From Aestuariibaculum sp. M13 (GTDB lineage: Bacteria; Bacteroidota; Bacteroidia; Flavobacteriales; Flavobacteriaceae): DNA of 64,000 nt. Below the pieces are notes generated by a model. The model worked only from the letters and a program-made list of their open reading frames with translations, was not told the DNA's origin and did no database searches. The translations under genes and the position numbers were made by a program. The stretch spans positions 62,001-126,000 of the forward strand of contig NZ_JANIAC010000003.1 in NCBI RefSeq assembly GCF_024723255.1, read 5' to 3'. Numbering within the stretch: the stretch's first letter is position 1; every line of letters begins with the position of its first letter. Of this stretch, positions 26,521-35,330 are shown piece by piece.

Positions 26521-27621
26521 TTAGACTTGTAAAGCCGGTTTCATCCCCATTTCTTTTAAATGCTTGAAATGTGCTATGATAGCCTTACGTGTGGTTTTAT
26601 ATTCGTTATAAGGTAAGTTAAACTCTTTCGCTGTTTCTTTTACAATTTTCCCGATTTTATCATAGTGAATATGACTGATGTGAGGGAAAATGTGGTGTTC
26701 AATCTGGTGGTTTAATCCTCCGGTAAACCAGTTAATGATTTTGCTTTTAGCTCCAAAATTAACTGTTGTTTTTAACTGGTGAATCGCCCATGTATTTTTC
26801 ATAGTACCGTCTTTTTCCGGTAGTGGCATTTCAGCTTCTTCCATAACGTGTGCTAACTGGAAAACAACACTTAAAATTAATCCGGCGGTGTAGTGCATCA
26901 CGAAGAATCCGATTAAAATTTTCCACCAGGCAATATCTAGAACAAGCATTGGAAGAACAATCCAGATGGAGATATAGATAACTTTAGAGATCACTAACTT
27001 ACTCCAGTTCCAAACCGGATTTGGGAATTTTCCGTAAGACAACTTACGCTTCATGTAGCGTTGCATTTGTTGCCAGTCGGTAGTAATAGCCCAATTTATG
27101 GTCAATAAACCGTAAAGTAAAACGGAGTAGTAATGTTGAAATCTGTGGTGCCAACGCCATTCAGAGTGCTCTGTAAAACGTAAAATACGTCCGGCTTCTA
27201 AATCTTCATCGTGACCGTGAATGTTGGTATAGGTGTGGTGAAGTACATTGTGTTGTACCTGCCAGTTATACACATTTCCGGCAAGGATATAAATACTACT
27301 TCCCATAAGGCGGTTAACCCATTCTTTGTTAGAAAAAGCACCGTGGTTACCATCGTGCATAACGTTCATGCCGACACCGGCCATACCAATTCCCATAACA
27401 ATAGTTAATAGTAATTGAGCCCAGCCCGGGATGTTTAATGTTAGTAATAAAAAGTAAGGCGTTAAAAATATTGAAAACATGACAATAGTTTTAACCCAAA
27501 GTTTCCAATTCCCCGTACGTTTTACATCATTTTCTTTAAAGTATTCATTTACACGTTTGTTAAGTGTTCTGAAAAACTTTGCAGAATCTGTTCTTGAAAA
27601 GGAAAGCGTTTGTTTTGACAT
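26521..27621 (-). CDS. Membrane fatty acid (acyl-lipid/acyl-CoA) desaturase
   Basis: 366 residues with paired transmembrane helices. The three histidine boxes are complete: H89-D-G-N-H93, H124-x3-HH (128-129) followed by THIHGHD-like 'YTNIHGHD', and the C-terminal 'HQIEHHIFPH' with the Q instead of first H typical of the delta-6/linoleoyl-CoA type front-end group. It introduces a double bond into membrane fatty acids using O2, helping fluidity at low temperature. A promoter box is at 27675, and the aminotransferase follows on the same transcript. Confidence 0.92.
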   Translation of the reverse strand: MSKQTLSFSRTDSAKFFRTLNKRVNEYFKENDVKRTGNWKLWVKTIVMFSIFLTPYFLLLTLNIPGWAQLLLTIVMGIGMAGVGMNVMHDGNHGAFSNKEWVNRLMGSSIYILAGNVYNWQVQHNVLHHTYTNIHGHDEDLEAGRILRFTEHSEWRWHHRFQHYYSVLLYGLLTINWAITTDWQQMQRYMKRKLSYGKFPNPVWNWSKLVISKVIYISIWIVLPMLVLDIAWWKILIGFFVMHYTAGLILSVVFQLAHVMEEAEMPLPEKDGTMKNTWAIHQLKTTVNFGAKSKIINWFTGGLNHQIEHHIFPHISHIHYDKIGKIVKETAKEFNLPYNEYKTTRKAIIAHFKHLKEMGMKPALQV

Positions 27622-27674
27622 TCTTTAAAATTTAATATGATTACTTATGAAAAATTTGCCTATCATACCTGGCG

Positions 27675-27682
27675 CAAAGATA
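27675..27682 (-). promoter_or_regulatory. Desaturase promoter, -7 box
   Basis: TATCTTTG on the minus strand matches TAnnTTTG and predicts a ~48-base leader before the ATG at 27621. No exact -33 TTTG was identified. Confidence 0.6.
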
Positions 27683-27739
27683 GGTATAAACAGACTGAAC
27701 TTATAACGTTTTTTTATAAAAATATGTGTTTAAAAAGCA

Positions 27740-27747
27740 TATTTTTG
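27740..27747 (+). promoter_or_regulatory. rsmG promoter, -7 box
   Basis: TATTTTTG matches TAnnTTTG. The ATG at 27765 lies 17 bases downstream, which supports that start over the in-frame ATG at 27726. Confidence 0.5.
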
Positions 27748-27764
27748 TTGAAAATTTAACACGA

Positions 27765-28394
27765 ATGGAACTTATACTTAAATACTTCCCAAACCTGACA
27801 GAAGATCAGATTAATAAATTCAAATTACTGGAAACGTTGTATCAGGATTGGAATTTAAAAATCAATGTGGTGTCGAGAAAAGACATCGATGAGCTGTACT
27901 TACGTCACGTTTTACATTCTTTAGGAATTGCCAAAGTGATGCAGTTTAAAGATGGAAGTAAAATTATGGATGTTGGTACTGGTGGTGGTTTTCCAGGGGT
28001 TCCATTAGCTATTTTATATCCGGAGTGTTCTTTTCATTTGGTAGATAGTATAGCTAAAAAGCTAAAAGTAGTAAATGAGGTTGTTGAAGGGTTAGGTTTA
28101 ACCAATGTAAAAACAACGCATACTCGTGTTGAAGAAATTGATGATACTTACGATTTTATTGTAAGTCGTGCTGTTGCCGCTATGCCAACTTTTGTGCATT
28201 GGGTAAAAGGTAAAATAGCTAAAGAACAAAGACACGATTTTAAAAATGGAATCCTGTATTTAAAAGGAGGCGATTTAGCCGAAGAACTTCAGGATTATAA
28301 AACCGCAACCATTTACGATTTAACCGATTATTACGACGAAGATTTTTTTGAAACTAAAAAGGTAGTACACTTACCTCTTAAATACAAAGGTTAA
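27765..28394 (+). CDS. rsmG: 16S rRNA (guanine-527 N7)-methyltransferase
   Basis: 210 residues from the ATG at 27765. A longer frame from 27726 adds 13 atypical residues and would overlap the promoter box, so the shorter start is preferred. Family motifs: 'WNLKINVVSRKD..ELYLRHVLHSL', the SAM site 'IMDVGTGGGFPGVPLAI', 'DSIAKKLKVV' and 'VSRAVAAM'. RsmG methylates G527 in the 530 loop of 16S rRNA. It is convergent with the TPR gene, with only one base between the stop codons. Confidence 0.95.
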   Translation: MELILKYFPNLTEDQINKFKLLETLYQDWNLKINVVSRKDIDELYLRHVLHSLGIAKVMQFKDGSKIMDVGTGGGFPGVPLAILYPECSFHLVDSIAKKLKVVNEVVEGLGLTNVKTTHTRVEEIDDTYDFIVSRAVAAMPTFVHWVKGKIAKEQRHDFKNGILYLKGGDLAEELQDYKTATIYDLTDYYDEDFFETKKVVHLPLKYKG

Positions 28395-28395
28395 T

Positions 28396-29355
28396 TTACA
28401 GTTTAATTAATTCCTGATACCTTTCTTTAAAATAAAAGAGTTGGTTGGTATACCAATAGGTGTTCTTAAACTTGTCAATACCTTCTATGGTGTTGTCCGG
28501 ATCTATAATATTGCCGGCTTTTTCAAAGAAAAGTTTCGCGTTGCTTAGGTCGTTCATTTTGTAATTAGCAATGGCGAGACCTAGCATGGCATCAAAATCC
28601 AGATTATCATATTTTAATGCGGTATTGTAATCGCCAAAAGCTTTGATATAATCTCCTAAAAATAAATGAGAGGTTGCTCTAAAGAAGTAAGCATTGGAGT
28701 TTGTGTCGTCTCTTTTGATGGCTTTTTCAAAATCACTAAGGGCATCTTTATAATAATTAATGCTAATTAGAAAAACCCCTCGATTATAAAAAGCTGTAGA
28801 CGATCTTTCAAGGTTAACAGCTAAGGTGTAATTGTTTAATGCGTTTCGGTATTGTTTTAGGGCATTATAACTGTCGGCTCGACGATAAATGGCTTTAGTG
28901 TTGTTAGGAACAGCTTCATTAACCTTCCAAAATGTTTTCACGGCGTCTTCGTATTCACCTAAGTCATATTGAGCACAGCCCATACTGTAAAGAGCATCAA
29001 TAAAATTAGGATCCAATTCAAATGCTTTTTCGAAATCTTGCTTAGCGCCTTCAAAATCATTTAAAGCATATCGGGAATTTCCACGATTGTAGTAGGTGTC
29101 CGGGTCTGGTTCTAAAACAATAATTTTAGAGTAATCGACTATAGCGCCATAGAAATCACCAGTATCATTTTTAGCTAGTCCTCTTAAGAAATAAGCATCC
29201 AGATTTTTAGGTTCTAAAGCAATAACCTGATCACATAATTCAATACGTTCTTTTAAATCTGTGCTGCGCTCCGCCTGTCGCAGGAGTTTGTTGGCCTGAG
29301 CAAAAGTTGTAAAACTGGATATAAGTAAAGCGGTAATGATTAGTTGTTTTTTCAT
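28396..29355 (-). CDS. Secreted tetratricopeptide-repeat protein
   Basis: 319 residues with a signal peptide (ITALLISSFTTFAQ). About eight TPR units follow, each with the W/L-G-Y-A-F-A-P type positions (for example 'LDAYFLRGLAKNDTGDFYGAIVDYSKIIVLEPDP' spans one, then 'TYYNRGNSRYALNDFEGAKQDFEKAFELDP'). The C-terminal ~35 residues are aromatic-rich and outside the repeats. It is probably a periplasmic or outer-membrane protein-interaction scaffold; partners are unknown. A terminator separates it from the upstream pruA gene. Confidence 0.8.
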   Translation of the reverse strand: MKKQLIITALLISSFTTFAQANKLLRQAERSTDLKERIELCDQVIALEPKNLDAYFLRGLAKNDTGDFYGAIVDYSKIIVLEPDPDTYYNRGNSRYALNDFEGAKQDFEKAFELDPNFIDALYSMGCAQYDLGEYEDAVKTFWKVNEAVPNNTKAIYRRADSYNALKQYRNALNNYTLAVNLERSSTAFYNRGVFLISINYYKDALSDFEKAIKRDDTNSNAYFFRATSHLFLGDYIKAFGDYNTALKYDNLDFDAMLGLAIANYKMNDLSNAKLFFEKAGNIIDPDNTIEGIDKFKNTYWYTNQLFYFKERYQELIKL

Positions 29356-29431
29356 AGTTAATGGTAATCAAAAAATGTGCCTTTCTTGTTTTTGAAATAG
29401 CAATTGAAAGATAAATAAATTTCTACATAAA

Positions 29432-29466
29432 AAATAAAGCCTATCAAATTTGATAGGCTTTATTTC
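29432..29466 (-). terminator. pruA terminator
   Basis: A perfect palindrome (aaataaagcctatca / tgataggctttattt) follows the pruA stop by 20 bases and is followed by U-rich sequence on the minus strand. It should work in both directions. Confidence 0.85.
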
Positions 29467-29486
29467 AATAATCATAATATAGACTT

Positions 29487-31115
29487 CTATTCTCCTAAAA
29501 ATGGGTAACGGTAATCCGTTGGAGTTACAAAAGTTTCTTTTATTAATCGAGGAGATACCCAACGTAATAAGTTTTGAGGGCTTCCTGCTTTATCGTTAGT
29601 TCCTGAAGCACGTGCACCACCAAATGGTTGCTGACCTACAACGGCACCTGTACATTTATCGTTAATGTAGAAGTTACCAGCACAGTTTTGTAAAGCTGTG
29701 GTTGCTTCGGTAATTGCATATCTGTCTTGAGATATAATAGCACCAGTTAATGCGTATTCACTTGTTTCGTCAACTAATTTTAACGTTTCAGAGTACTTGT
29801 CAGCATCGTAAACATAAATAGTAATTACAGGACCGAATAACTCAGTTTCCATGGTTACGTATTTTGGATTTGTTGTTACAATTACTGTTGGTTCAACAAA
29901 ATAGCCTTTGCTCTTATCGTAACCGCCACCAAGAATAATTTCAGCGTCAGCATCCGTTTTAGCTTGCTCGATGTATTTTACTAATTTGTTGAATGATCCT
30001 TCGTGAATAACAGCGGCGATGAAGTTGCTCATATCTTCCGGAGAACCCATTTTAAATGAGTTAACATCTTCAATAAGTTGTGCTTTAACAGCATCCCAAA
30101 GGTTTGAAGGAATGTAGGCACGAGACGCAGCACTACATTTTTGCCCTTGGTATTCAAAAGCACCACGAACAATAGCAGTAGCTACTTGTTTAGGGTTAGC
30201 CGATTTATGCGCCATGATGAAATCTTTACCTCCAGTTTCACCAACAATTCTTGGGTATGTTTTATAGTTGTGAATGTTGTTTCCTATTTGTTTCCAAAGT
30301 TCTTTAAAAATAAATGTAGAACCCGTGAAGTGTAATCCAGAAAAATCTGGGTGCGATAATACAGTTTCAGAAATCATTACTGGATCACCGAAAACTACAT
30401 TAATAACACCTGCAGGAACACCAGCTTCTTCGAAGATGTCCATGATTACTTTAGCAGAGTAAATCTGGCTGTCACTTGGTTTCCAAACAACAACGTTACC
30501 CATTAATGCCATACAAGCAGGTAAGTTTCCAGAAATAGCAGTAAAGTTAAATGGAGTTACAGCGTAAGTGAAACCTTCAAGAGGTCTGTACTCAACACGG
30601 TTCCATGCATCGCTTGTGCTTTTTGGTTGTTCGCTGTAGATTTCAGTCATGTACTGTACGTTGAAACGTAAAAAGTCTACAAACTCACAAGCAGCATCAA
30701 TTTCAGCCTGGAAAATATTTTTAGACTGCGCCATCATAGTCGCAGCATTAATTTTATAACGGTAAGGTCCGGCAACAAGTTCAGCAGCCTTTAAAAAGAT
30801 AGCAGCACGTTGTTCCCATGGCATTAAAGCCCAAGATTTTCTTGCTTCCAAAGCAGTTGCGATAGCATCATCAACATGCGATTTCTCAGCTAAGTGGTAA
30901 GTTCCAACAACATGTTGGTGATCGTGTGGAGGCGACATGGTTCTGGTGTTTCCAGTTTCTATGTTTTGTCCGTTTATATATAAAGGTACATCAACTGTAC
31001 TGTTATACATGTTTTTGTATTCTGCTAATACAGCATCACGTTCGGGAGTTCCCGGAGCGTAAGACTTTACAGGTTCATTGACTGCAACAGGTACATTAAA
31101 GAATCCTTTTCCCAT
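29487..31115 (-). CDS. pruA: L-glutamate gamma-semialdehyde dehydrogenase (1-pyrroline-5-carboxylate dehydrogenase)
   Basis: 542 residues, the length of the stand-alone eukaryote-like P5C dehydrogenase (ALDH4). Aldehyde dehydrogenase landmarks: 'AVTPFNFTAISGNLPACMALMGNVVVWKPSD', 'FTGSTFIFKELWK', the general-base region 'RIVGETGGKDFIMAH' and the catalytic cysteine in 'YQGQKCSAASR'. It oxidises glutamate semialdehyde to glutamate with NAD+ as the second step of proline breakdown. No proline dehydrogenase gene is next to it in this window. It has its own promoter box at 31153 and terminator. Confidence 0.95.
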   Translation of the reverse strand: MGKGFFNVPVAVNEPVKSYAPGTPERDAVLAEYKNMYNSTVDVPLYINGQNIETGNTRTMSPPHDHQHVVGTYHLAEKSHVDDAIATALEARKSWALMPWEQRAAIFLKAAELVAGPYRYKINAATMMAQSKNIFQAEIDAACEFVDFLRFNVQYMTEIYSEQPKSTSDAWNRVEYRPLEGFTYAVTPFNFTAISGNLPACMALMGNVVVWKPSDSQIYSAKVIMDIFEEAGVPAGVINVVFGDPVMISETVLSHPDFSGLHFTGSTFIFKELWKQIGNNIHNYKTYPRIVGETGGKDFIMAHKSANPKQVATAIVRGAFEYQGQKCSAASRAYIPSNLWDAVKAQLIEDVNSFKMGSPEDMSNFIAAVIHEGSFNKLVKYIEQAKTDADAEIILGGGYDKSKGYFVEPTVIVTTNPKYVTMETELFGPVITIYVYDADKYSETLKLVDETSEYALTGAIISQDRYAITEATTALQNCAGNFYINDKCTGAVVGQQPFGGARASGTNDKAGSPQNLLRWVSPRLIKETFVTPTDYRYPFLGE

Positions 31116-31152
31116 ATTACGAGTTTTTAGTTTTGTTTGTTTTTGTTCTTCG

Positions 31153-31160
31153 CAAATTTA
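31153..31160 (-). promoter_or_regulatory. pruA promoter, -7 box
   Basis: TAAATTTG on the minus strand matches TAnnTTTG, with a ~35-base leader to the ATG at 31115. No exact -33 TTTG at the expected spacing. Confidence 0.6.
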
Positions 31161-31260
31161 CGTTTTTTAAAGGAGTTTATGGGGGAGTGAATTGTCAAAA
31201 ACCTGTTAAAATTTCACAGATTTTTGTAAGTTGCAATTTGGTTTAAAGACTATAATTTGC

Positions 31261-31989
31261 ATGTGTACAGTTACTTTGGTTCCTAAATGGAATAACAATT
31301 TTATTTTAACTTCTAATCGTGATGAAGCTCCGTCTAGAGTGTCAATTCCTCCTGAGATTTATTCTCAAGAGAACTCAAAATTATTGTTTCCAAAAGATGA
31401 GATTTCTGGTGGAACGTGGATTGGAGTTAGTGAACATAACCGGGTTGTTTGTGTCTTGAATGGCGCTTTCGATTTACATGAACGACGAGATGTTTACAGA
31501 CGAAGCAGAGGCTTAGTTGCGACCGATTTTTTGCTTTTTGAAGAAGATATTGAGCATGAAATACATACTTATAATTTTGAAGATATTGAGCCGTTTACCA
31601 TAGTGGTTGCCGACTGGAATAATGGTTTAAAATTCTTTGAGCTTGTTTGGGATGGTGAACTTAAATATTTTAAAGAGTTGCCATTGGAAGAACATATCTG
31701 GTCGTCTTCAACCTTGTATACAGGAGAGATGAAGAGTGAACGTAAATCTTGGTTTGAAACTTTTAAAGAAGACTATAAACTGACTACAGAAACCATAATG
31801 AAATTTCACAAACATGCAGGACAAGGTAATTTAGATTATGGTGTTATTATGGATCGCGGATTTGTTAAAACTACAAGTATTACCCAGATAGAAAAGTCGA
31901 ATCATAAGGTGAGTATGTGTTATGAAAATCTTCATAACGATATAATTACCAACAAAACCTTGAAATATCCTGAAATCGTTAGTGAATAA
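31261..31989 (+). CDS. NRDE (TANGO2-like) family protein
   Basis: 242 residues from the ATG at 31261, so that the protein begins M-C-T-V-T, with Cys2 as the conserved N-terminal residue of the family. A frame open from 31231 would bury it. The family name-giving motif is present as 'TSNRDEAPSR', followed by 'GGTWIGVSEHNRVVCVLNG' and 'RRSRGLVATDFL'. The fold resembles Ntn-hydrolases. Human TANGO2 deficiency disturbs lipid and acyl-CoA metabolism, but the biochemical reaction is unsettled. The start codon of the next gene overlaps its end by 8 bases. An AT-rich TATAATTTG lies directly against the ATG, so the mRNA may be leaderless. Confidence 0.85.
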   Translation: MCTVTLVPKWNNNFILTSNRDEAPSRVSIPPEIYSQENSKLLFPKDEISGGTWIGVSEHNRVVCVLNGAFDLHERRDVYRRSRGLVATDFLLFEEDIEHEIHTYNFEDIEPFTIVVADWNNGLKFFELVWDGELKYFKELPLEEHIWSSSTLYTGEMKSERKSWFETFKEDYKLTTETIMKFHKHAGQGNLDYGVIMDRGFVKTTSITQIEKSNHKVSMCYENLHNDIITNKTLKYPEIVSE

Positions 31990-32980
31990 TACTGGAATCA
32001 TTTTAACACTGGCTTACCCGGAAACCATTGTTATGGTTTCTAAAGAATGGTTTTCGCCGTTTTTAAGATTTTTAGGAATTGGGAAGAAGAATTATTTAAG
32101 AGCAGGACATGCTGCGTTGGTATTAATTAACAAAGCTACCGGGAGTCTGGAATACCATGATTTCGGACGTTATATAACGCCAGAACCTACGGGGCGAGTG
32201 CGTGGAAAGGACACTGATAATGAATTGGATTTTCCTATTAAAGCAGAAATTCAAGGCGACACTATTTTAAATTTAGAGGACATTTTAAAATTTTTAGCAA
32301 CACATCCTAAGTTGACTCATGGTGATGGAAAACTTGTGGCTTCGGTATGTGCTTCTGTAGATTATAAAAATGCCCGAGCACATATTACCGAAATGCAAAA
32401 CAAGCATTTTATTCGGTATGCAGCGTTTATAAGAAATGCGTGTAACTGCGCGCGTTTTGTTACTGATGCTTTGATTGCTTCAGTGACAGATAAGAATATT
32501 AAACGCAAGTTGGAAACATCCAAGTGGTTTACGCCGAGTACCGTTGGAAATGTATTGTTGGCCAATACGGCATCTCATGTTTTTGAGGTTTCTGAGGTAG
32601 GGGATATATGTGTTTTTAAAGGTTCGCAATCCAGTGAAAATATACGTTGTTTTTTAGATAGGTTGCAAGACCATAAACCTAATTTTGTCGGAACATTACA
32701 ATCAAAACCTATTGAAGATTTGCATTATAAATCGCAGTGGTTATCTGGTATTGCTGCCGGTGCCTGGTTTGAATTGCATGATTTGGAGGAGGCTTTACAT
32801 TTTAAATTCAGGCGTATTTCACCTCACGGGAATGTTGATGTTGATGCTGTTTATAGAATTGAGGACGATGGCTTTGAGTATCATGAAACTTATGAATTTA
32901 TTCACTACTCAAACTGTAAATTTTTTCACATTAAACAAAAGGATAGGGTTTATCGTTTTAACAGAGTAGGGGAATTATAA
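31982..32980 (+). CDS. Conserved hypothetical protein with LRAT/NlpC-P60-like His...Cys pattern
   Basis: 332 residues with a GTG start overlapping the NRDE gene by 8 bases, so translation is probably coupled. No signal peptide. An N-terminal 'LRAGHAALVLINKATGSLEYHDFGRY' places a histidine in a strand followed by a polar His/Asp. 'NACNCARFVTDAL' then places a cysteine at the start of a helix, much like the NCEHFV segment of LRAT-type, circularly permuted papain-fold acyltransferases and phospholipases. The C-terminal ~120 residues look like a separate beta domain. Enzymatic activity is inference; the order His then Cys fits the permuted fold. It is convergent with the next gene, with 6 bases overlap. 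Confidence 0.65.
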   Translation: MNNTGIILTLAYPETIVMVSKEWFSPFLRFLGIGKKNYLRAGHAALVLINKATGSLEYHDFGRYITPEPTGRVRGKDTDNELDFPIKAEIQGDTILNLEDILKFLATHPKLTHGDGKLVASVCASVDYKNARAHITEMQNKHFIRYAAFIRNACNCARFVTDALIASVTDKNIKRKLETSKWFTPSTVGNVLLANTASHVFEVSEVGDICVFKGSQSSENIRCFLDRLQDHKPNFVGTLQSKPIEDLHYKSQWLSGIAAGAWFELHDLEEALHFKFRRISPHGNVDVDAVYRIEDDGFEYHETYEFIHYSNCKFFHIKQKDRVYRFNRVGEL

Positions 32981-33412
32981 GTTGTCGTTCCAGGGTTTTA
33001 TGAAAAAGCCAGAAAGTTTGCCTTGTTTGTTTAAGACTGCTCGAACTTCAACTTCTTTGTTTTTTTCGAAAGCGCCTTTAAACCTATAGATGTCAAAAGA
33101 TTCACCATTTTTAGGATATATTTTTAAAGATTCAAATTTTAAATCTTGGTAATCACCGAACATACTTTTTATCTGAGAGTATGAACTTTTTTGTAAGTCT
33201 TCATTAAGACCGTTAATCATGGTTGGTGTGGCCTCTTCTTCTGTTAATTTGTAGTAGTCCCCGTTTTTTTGTGCTTCTAAAAGTTTTCTCGATATATTTT
33301 CTGCAAATTCAACTCTATTAACTTCAGAAGTTTTGCTTTTGTCGGTTTTTGACTGGCAGCTTGTAGTCATTGAAATTAGAACAAGACATACAAGATGAAT
33401 GACAGTTTTCAT
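32975..33412 (-). CDS. Hypothetical lipoprotein, possibly NTF2/DUF3887-like
   Basis: 145 residues with a lipoprotein signal (MTTSC, Cys19) and a Lys/Ser/Thr-rich linker. The mature part has an amphipathic helix (RVEFAENISRKLLEAQKNGDYY), then alternating strands ending in 'KLSGFFIKPWNDNL'. The layout (helices with 'G-D-Y', then 3-4 antiparallel strands) recalls small DUF3887 or NTF2-like proteins, with low certainty. Its stop overlaps the end of the opposite gene, and it lies 6 bases downstream of apaG, so the two are probably co-transcribed. Confidence 0.6.
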   Translation of the reverse strand: MKTVIHLVCLVLISMTTSCQSKTDKSKTSEVNRVEFAENISRKLLEAQKNGDYYKLTEEEATPTMINGLNEDLQKSSYSQIKSMFGDYQDLKFESLKIYPKNGESFDIYRFKGAFEKNKEVEVRAVLNKQGKLSGFFIKPWNDNL

Positions 33413-33418
33413 AATTTA

Positions 33419-33805
33419 TTAGTTTATCGCAAAAGGTGCGCTTAGTTTAAATGTAGGGATAGTGACTTTAAAAATGCTGTTGGTTGAGAAATTAAGCATG
33501 TTGTAAAAACCTTTCATGGCTCCAAAAGGGGAAGAAAGCAGGCATCCTGAAGAGTAAGTATGTGATTCGCCGGGTTGAATTATTGGAGTCTGACCAATAA
33601 CACCTTCACCTGTTACAATTTCAACGTTGTTTAAAGCATCGTAAATGTCCCAGTGACGTGAATTTAATTGAACAACATCTTTACTTTGGTTTTCAATAGT
33701 AATGGTGTAGCCGAAAGCATACTGTATTTTGTAGTCTCTGTAAAAAGAGCCTTCGTAGGTAGTTTCGACCGAGATTTTAATCCCTCTAGTAACTAATTGA
33801 ACCAT
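33419..33805 (-). CDS. apaG: ApaG domain protein
   Basis: 128 residues, the normal length. ApaG hallmarks: 'GIKISVETTYEG', 'QYAFGYTITIENQS', 'VQLNSRHWDIYDA', 'VIGQTPIIQPGESHTYSSGCLLSSPFGAMKGFY' spread across the fibronectin-like beta sandwich. The family was linked to Co2+/Mg2+ efflux in Salmonella and is also part of some F-box proteins; its exact role is not settled. It sits between the T9SS plug gene (upstream) and a small lipoprotein gene (6 bases downstream). Confidence 0.93.
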   Translation of the reverse strand: MVQLVTRGIKISVETTYEGSFYRDYKIQYAFGYTITIENQSKDVVQLNSRHWDIYDALNNVEIVTGEGVIGQTPIIQPGESHTYSSGCLLSSPFGAMKGFYNMLNFSTNSIFKVTIPTFKLSAPFAIN

Positions 33806-33908
33806 GTTTGCTTTGGGTAAAATGGGTATAGATATACTGCTAAAATAAGAAATATTAGAAGTTATCGGTAAAAATTAACCAAAAGTGTTAAAAAATGGAT
33901 GAAAAAAC

Positions 33909-35159
33909 TTAGTTTGATATGTTTACCGAAGACCCTTCACCAATGCCTACAATTTTATCGTAACGGGCACCCAGATCTCTATAATACACAATGACTTTAT
34001 AATTGTTTTCGGTTTGATAAAAGTTGCCGCTAATTACGCCTTCATCAATAGTGTTGTTAGTGTTAACAACAACGTATTTATAATTGTAAAATCCTTGTTT
34101 TAATAGTAGAGACGTGGAAAAGGTATCTCGATCTTCATCGTAAATTAATTGGGTGCTTTCATCTACTACATAGTTGTTGAAGTTGCCATAGATGTGTACA
34201 TTTTTATTCCTGTAAGTGTCGTCGGCTAACAGGGAAAAATGCACCCAGACATAGTCGGCTTCTATACTCGGGTTTTCTGCGTCAATATTGGTGATAACGT
34301 AATTTCCATTAATGTCCGGATTGTAAGTGTAAGGTCTGTTGTATCTGGGGATATTAGTAAATAAATAGTTGTGGTATAGTTCTTTTAAATCAATAAATTG
34401 CACGCCTGTATTGGCTGCGCGAACATCTTTGTTTTCAAAATACAGGTATTCGTTTCCACCCCAGAAACTGGTTTCGGTATCGTACTTGTAAATAAGTTGT
34501 TTTCCAACCGTATACAAGGGTTTTAAATCTTTTATAGCTGAGTTTAAGTTGTTGTTTTGTACAATAACAGTTTTTACGGTTTGCATAGGGTTATTAAAAG
34601 CAGCGCCATTAGAGGAAATAGTAATATCTACACGTTGTTTCTGGTCTATATACTCAATGTTTCTTGCGCGTTTAAGTGCAACGCCAACCGATGCTTCATC
34701 TTCGTAAATCATAAATTTTCTTGAGAAAACCAGTTCGTCATAACTGTTGAAAATTGAAAGTATATAATTCCCTGAAACCTTTAAACCTTTAGTAAACTGA
34801 TTAGGGATGGTTAGTTTGTAATGTGAATAAATTTGATAGGTGTTATATGAGTTTTCGTAGTCGCGAATGCGCTGATTATCAAAACCGTCTAAATATTCCG
34901 ATTTGAATAAAACGGAAGGTGTCCAGTCGTGATTAAAATGTTCAATTTTATAGTAGTAATCATCCTCATTTCCGTTTAGGGCATCAAACTCTAAAACCAC
35001 ATATTCACCAAGCTTTAAAATGGGTAATTGCGTTTCGGGCGTATTTCCTTTAAAATTTATTGTTTTTATATAGTCAGGTGGTGTAACTTCTTCAACTTGG
35101 GCAAAGCTTAAGAAAGAGAAAAAGAAAAAATAAAAAAAGAGATGTGTGTTAATTTTCAT
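33909..35159 (-). CDS. Type IX secretion system plug protein (DUF5103 type)
   Basis: 416 residues with a signal peptide (FFFFSFLSFAQ). 'TPPDYIKTINFKGNTPETQLPI', 'YYYKIEHFNHDWTPSVLFKSEYLDGFDNQRI' and 'YTHYKLTIPN'-like 'YSHYKLTIPNQF' are the family's distinctive blocks. This family includes the Plug protein that closes the periplasmic side of the SprA translocon channel in the Flavobacterium johnsoniae structure. The C-terminal half carries 'VHIYGNFNNYVVDESTQL', an E-set-like sugar-binding fold feature. Together with porT it shows that the organism has the T9SS. It is divergent from nqrA. Confidence 0.88.
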   Translation of the reverse strand: MKINTHLFFYFFFFSFLSFAQVEEVTPPDYIKTINFKGNTPETQLPILKLGEYVVLEFDALNGNEDDYYYKIEHFNHDWTPSVLFKSEYLDGFDNQRIRDYENSYNTYQIYSHYKLTIPNQFTKGLKVSGNYILSIFNSYDELVFSRKFMIYEDEASVGVALKRARNIEYIDQKQRVDITISSNGAAFNNPMQTVKTVIVQNNNLNSAIKDLKPLYTVGKQLIYKYDTETSFWGGNEYLYFENKDVRAANTGVQFIDLKELYHNYLFTNIPRYNRPYTYNPDINGNYVITNIDAENPSIEADYVWVHFSLLADDTYRNKNVHIYGNFNNYVVDESTQLIYDEDRDTFSTSLLLKQGFYNYKYVVVNTNNTIDEGVISGNFYQTENNYKVIVYYRDLGARYDKIVGIGEGSSVNISN

Positions 35160-35284
35160 CTAATTACGAATAATATCTTGTAAAGATATACAAAATTCAT
35201 GCCTAGGCAATAATCTCTTATTTAGAATCTGTACAAATAACAAACTAAGACATTACAATAACGTTTATTACTGAAGAAATTCAG

Positions 35285-35292
35285 TAAATTTG
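35285..35292 (+). promoter_or_regulatory. nqr operon promoter, -7 box
   Basis: TAAATTTG matches TAnnTTTG and predicts a ~32-base leader before the nqrA ATG at 35331. The 171-base divergent region to the plug gene should hold both promoters; none was identified with confidence for the plug side. Confidence 0.65.
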
Positions 35293-35330
35293 CGTCGCTT
35301 TTTAGACAACAAAATTCAATTATATAGCGT

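Noticed and set aside
25318-27621. Functional link between aminotransferase and desaturase
   Set aside because: They share a transcript by spacing, but there is no biochemical connection, so the pairing is treated as incidental.
28396-29355. Repeated pattern suggestive of a DNA repeat array
   Set aside because: The periodicity (~102 bases) is the coded TPR motif, with no nucleotide-level identity between units.
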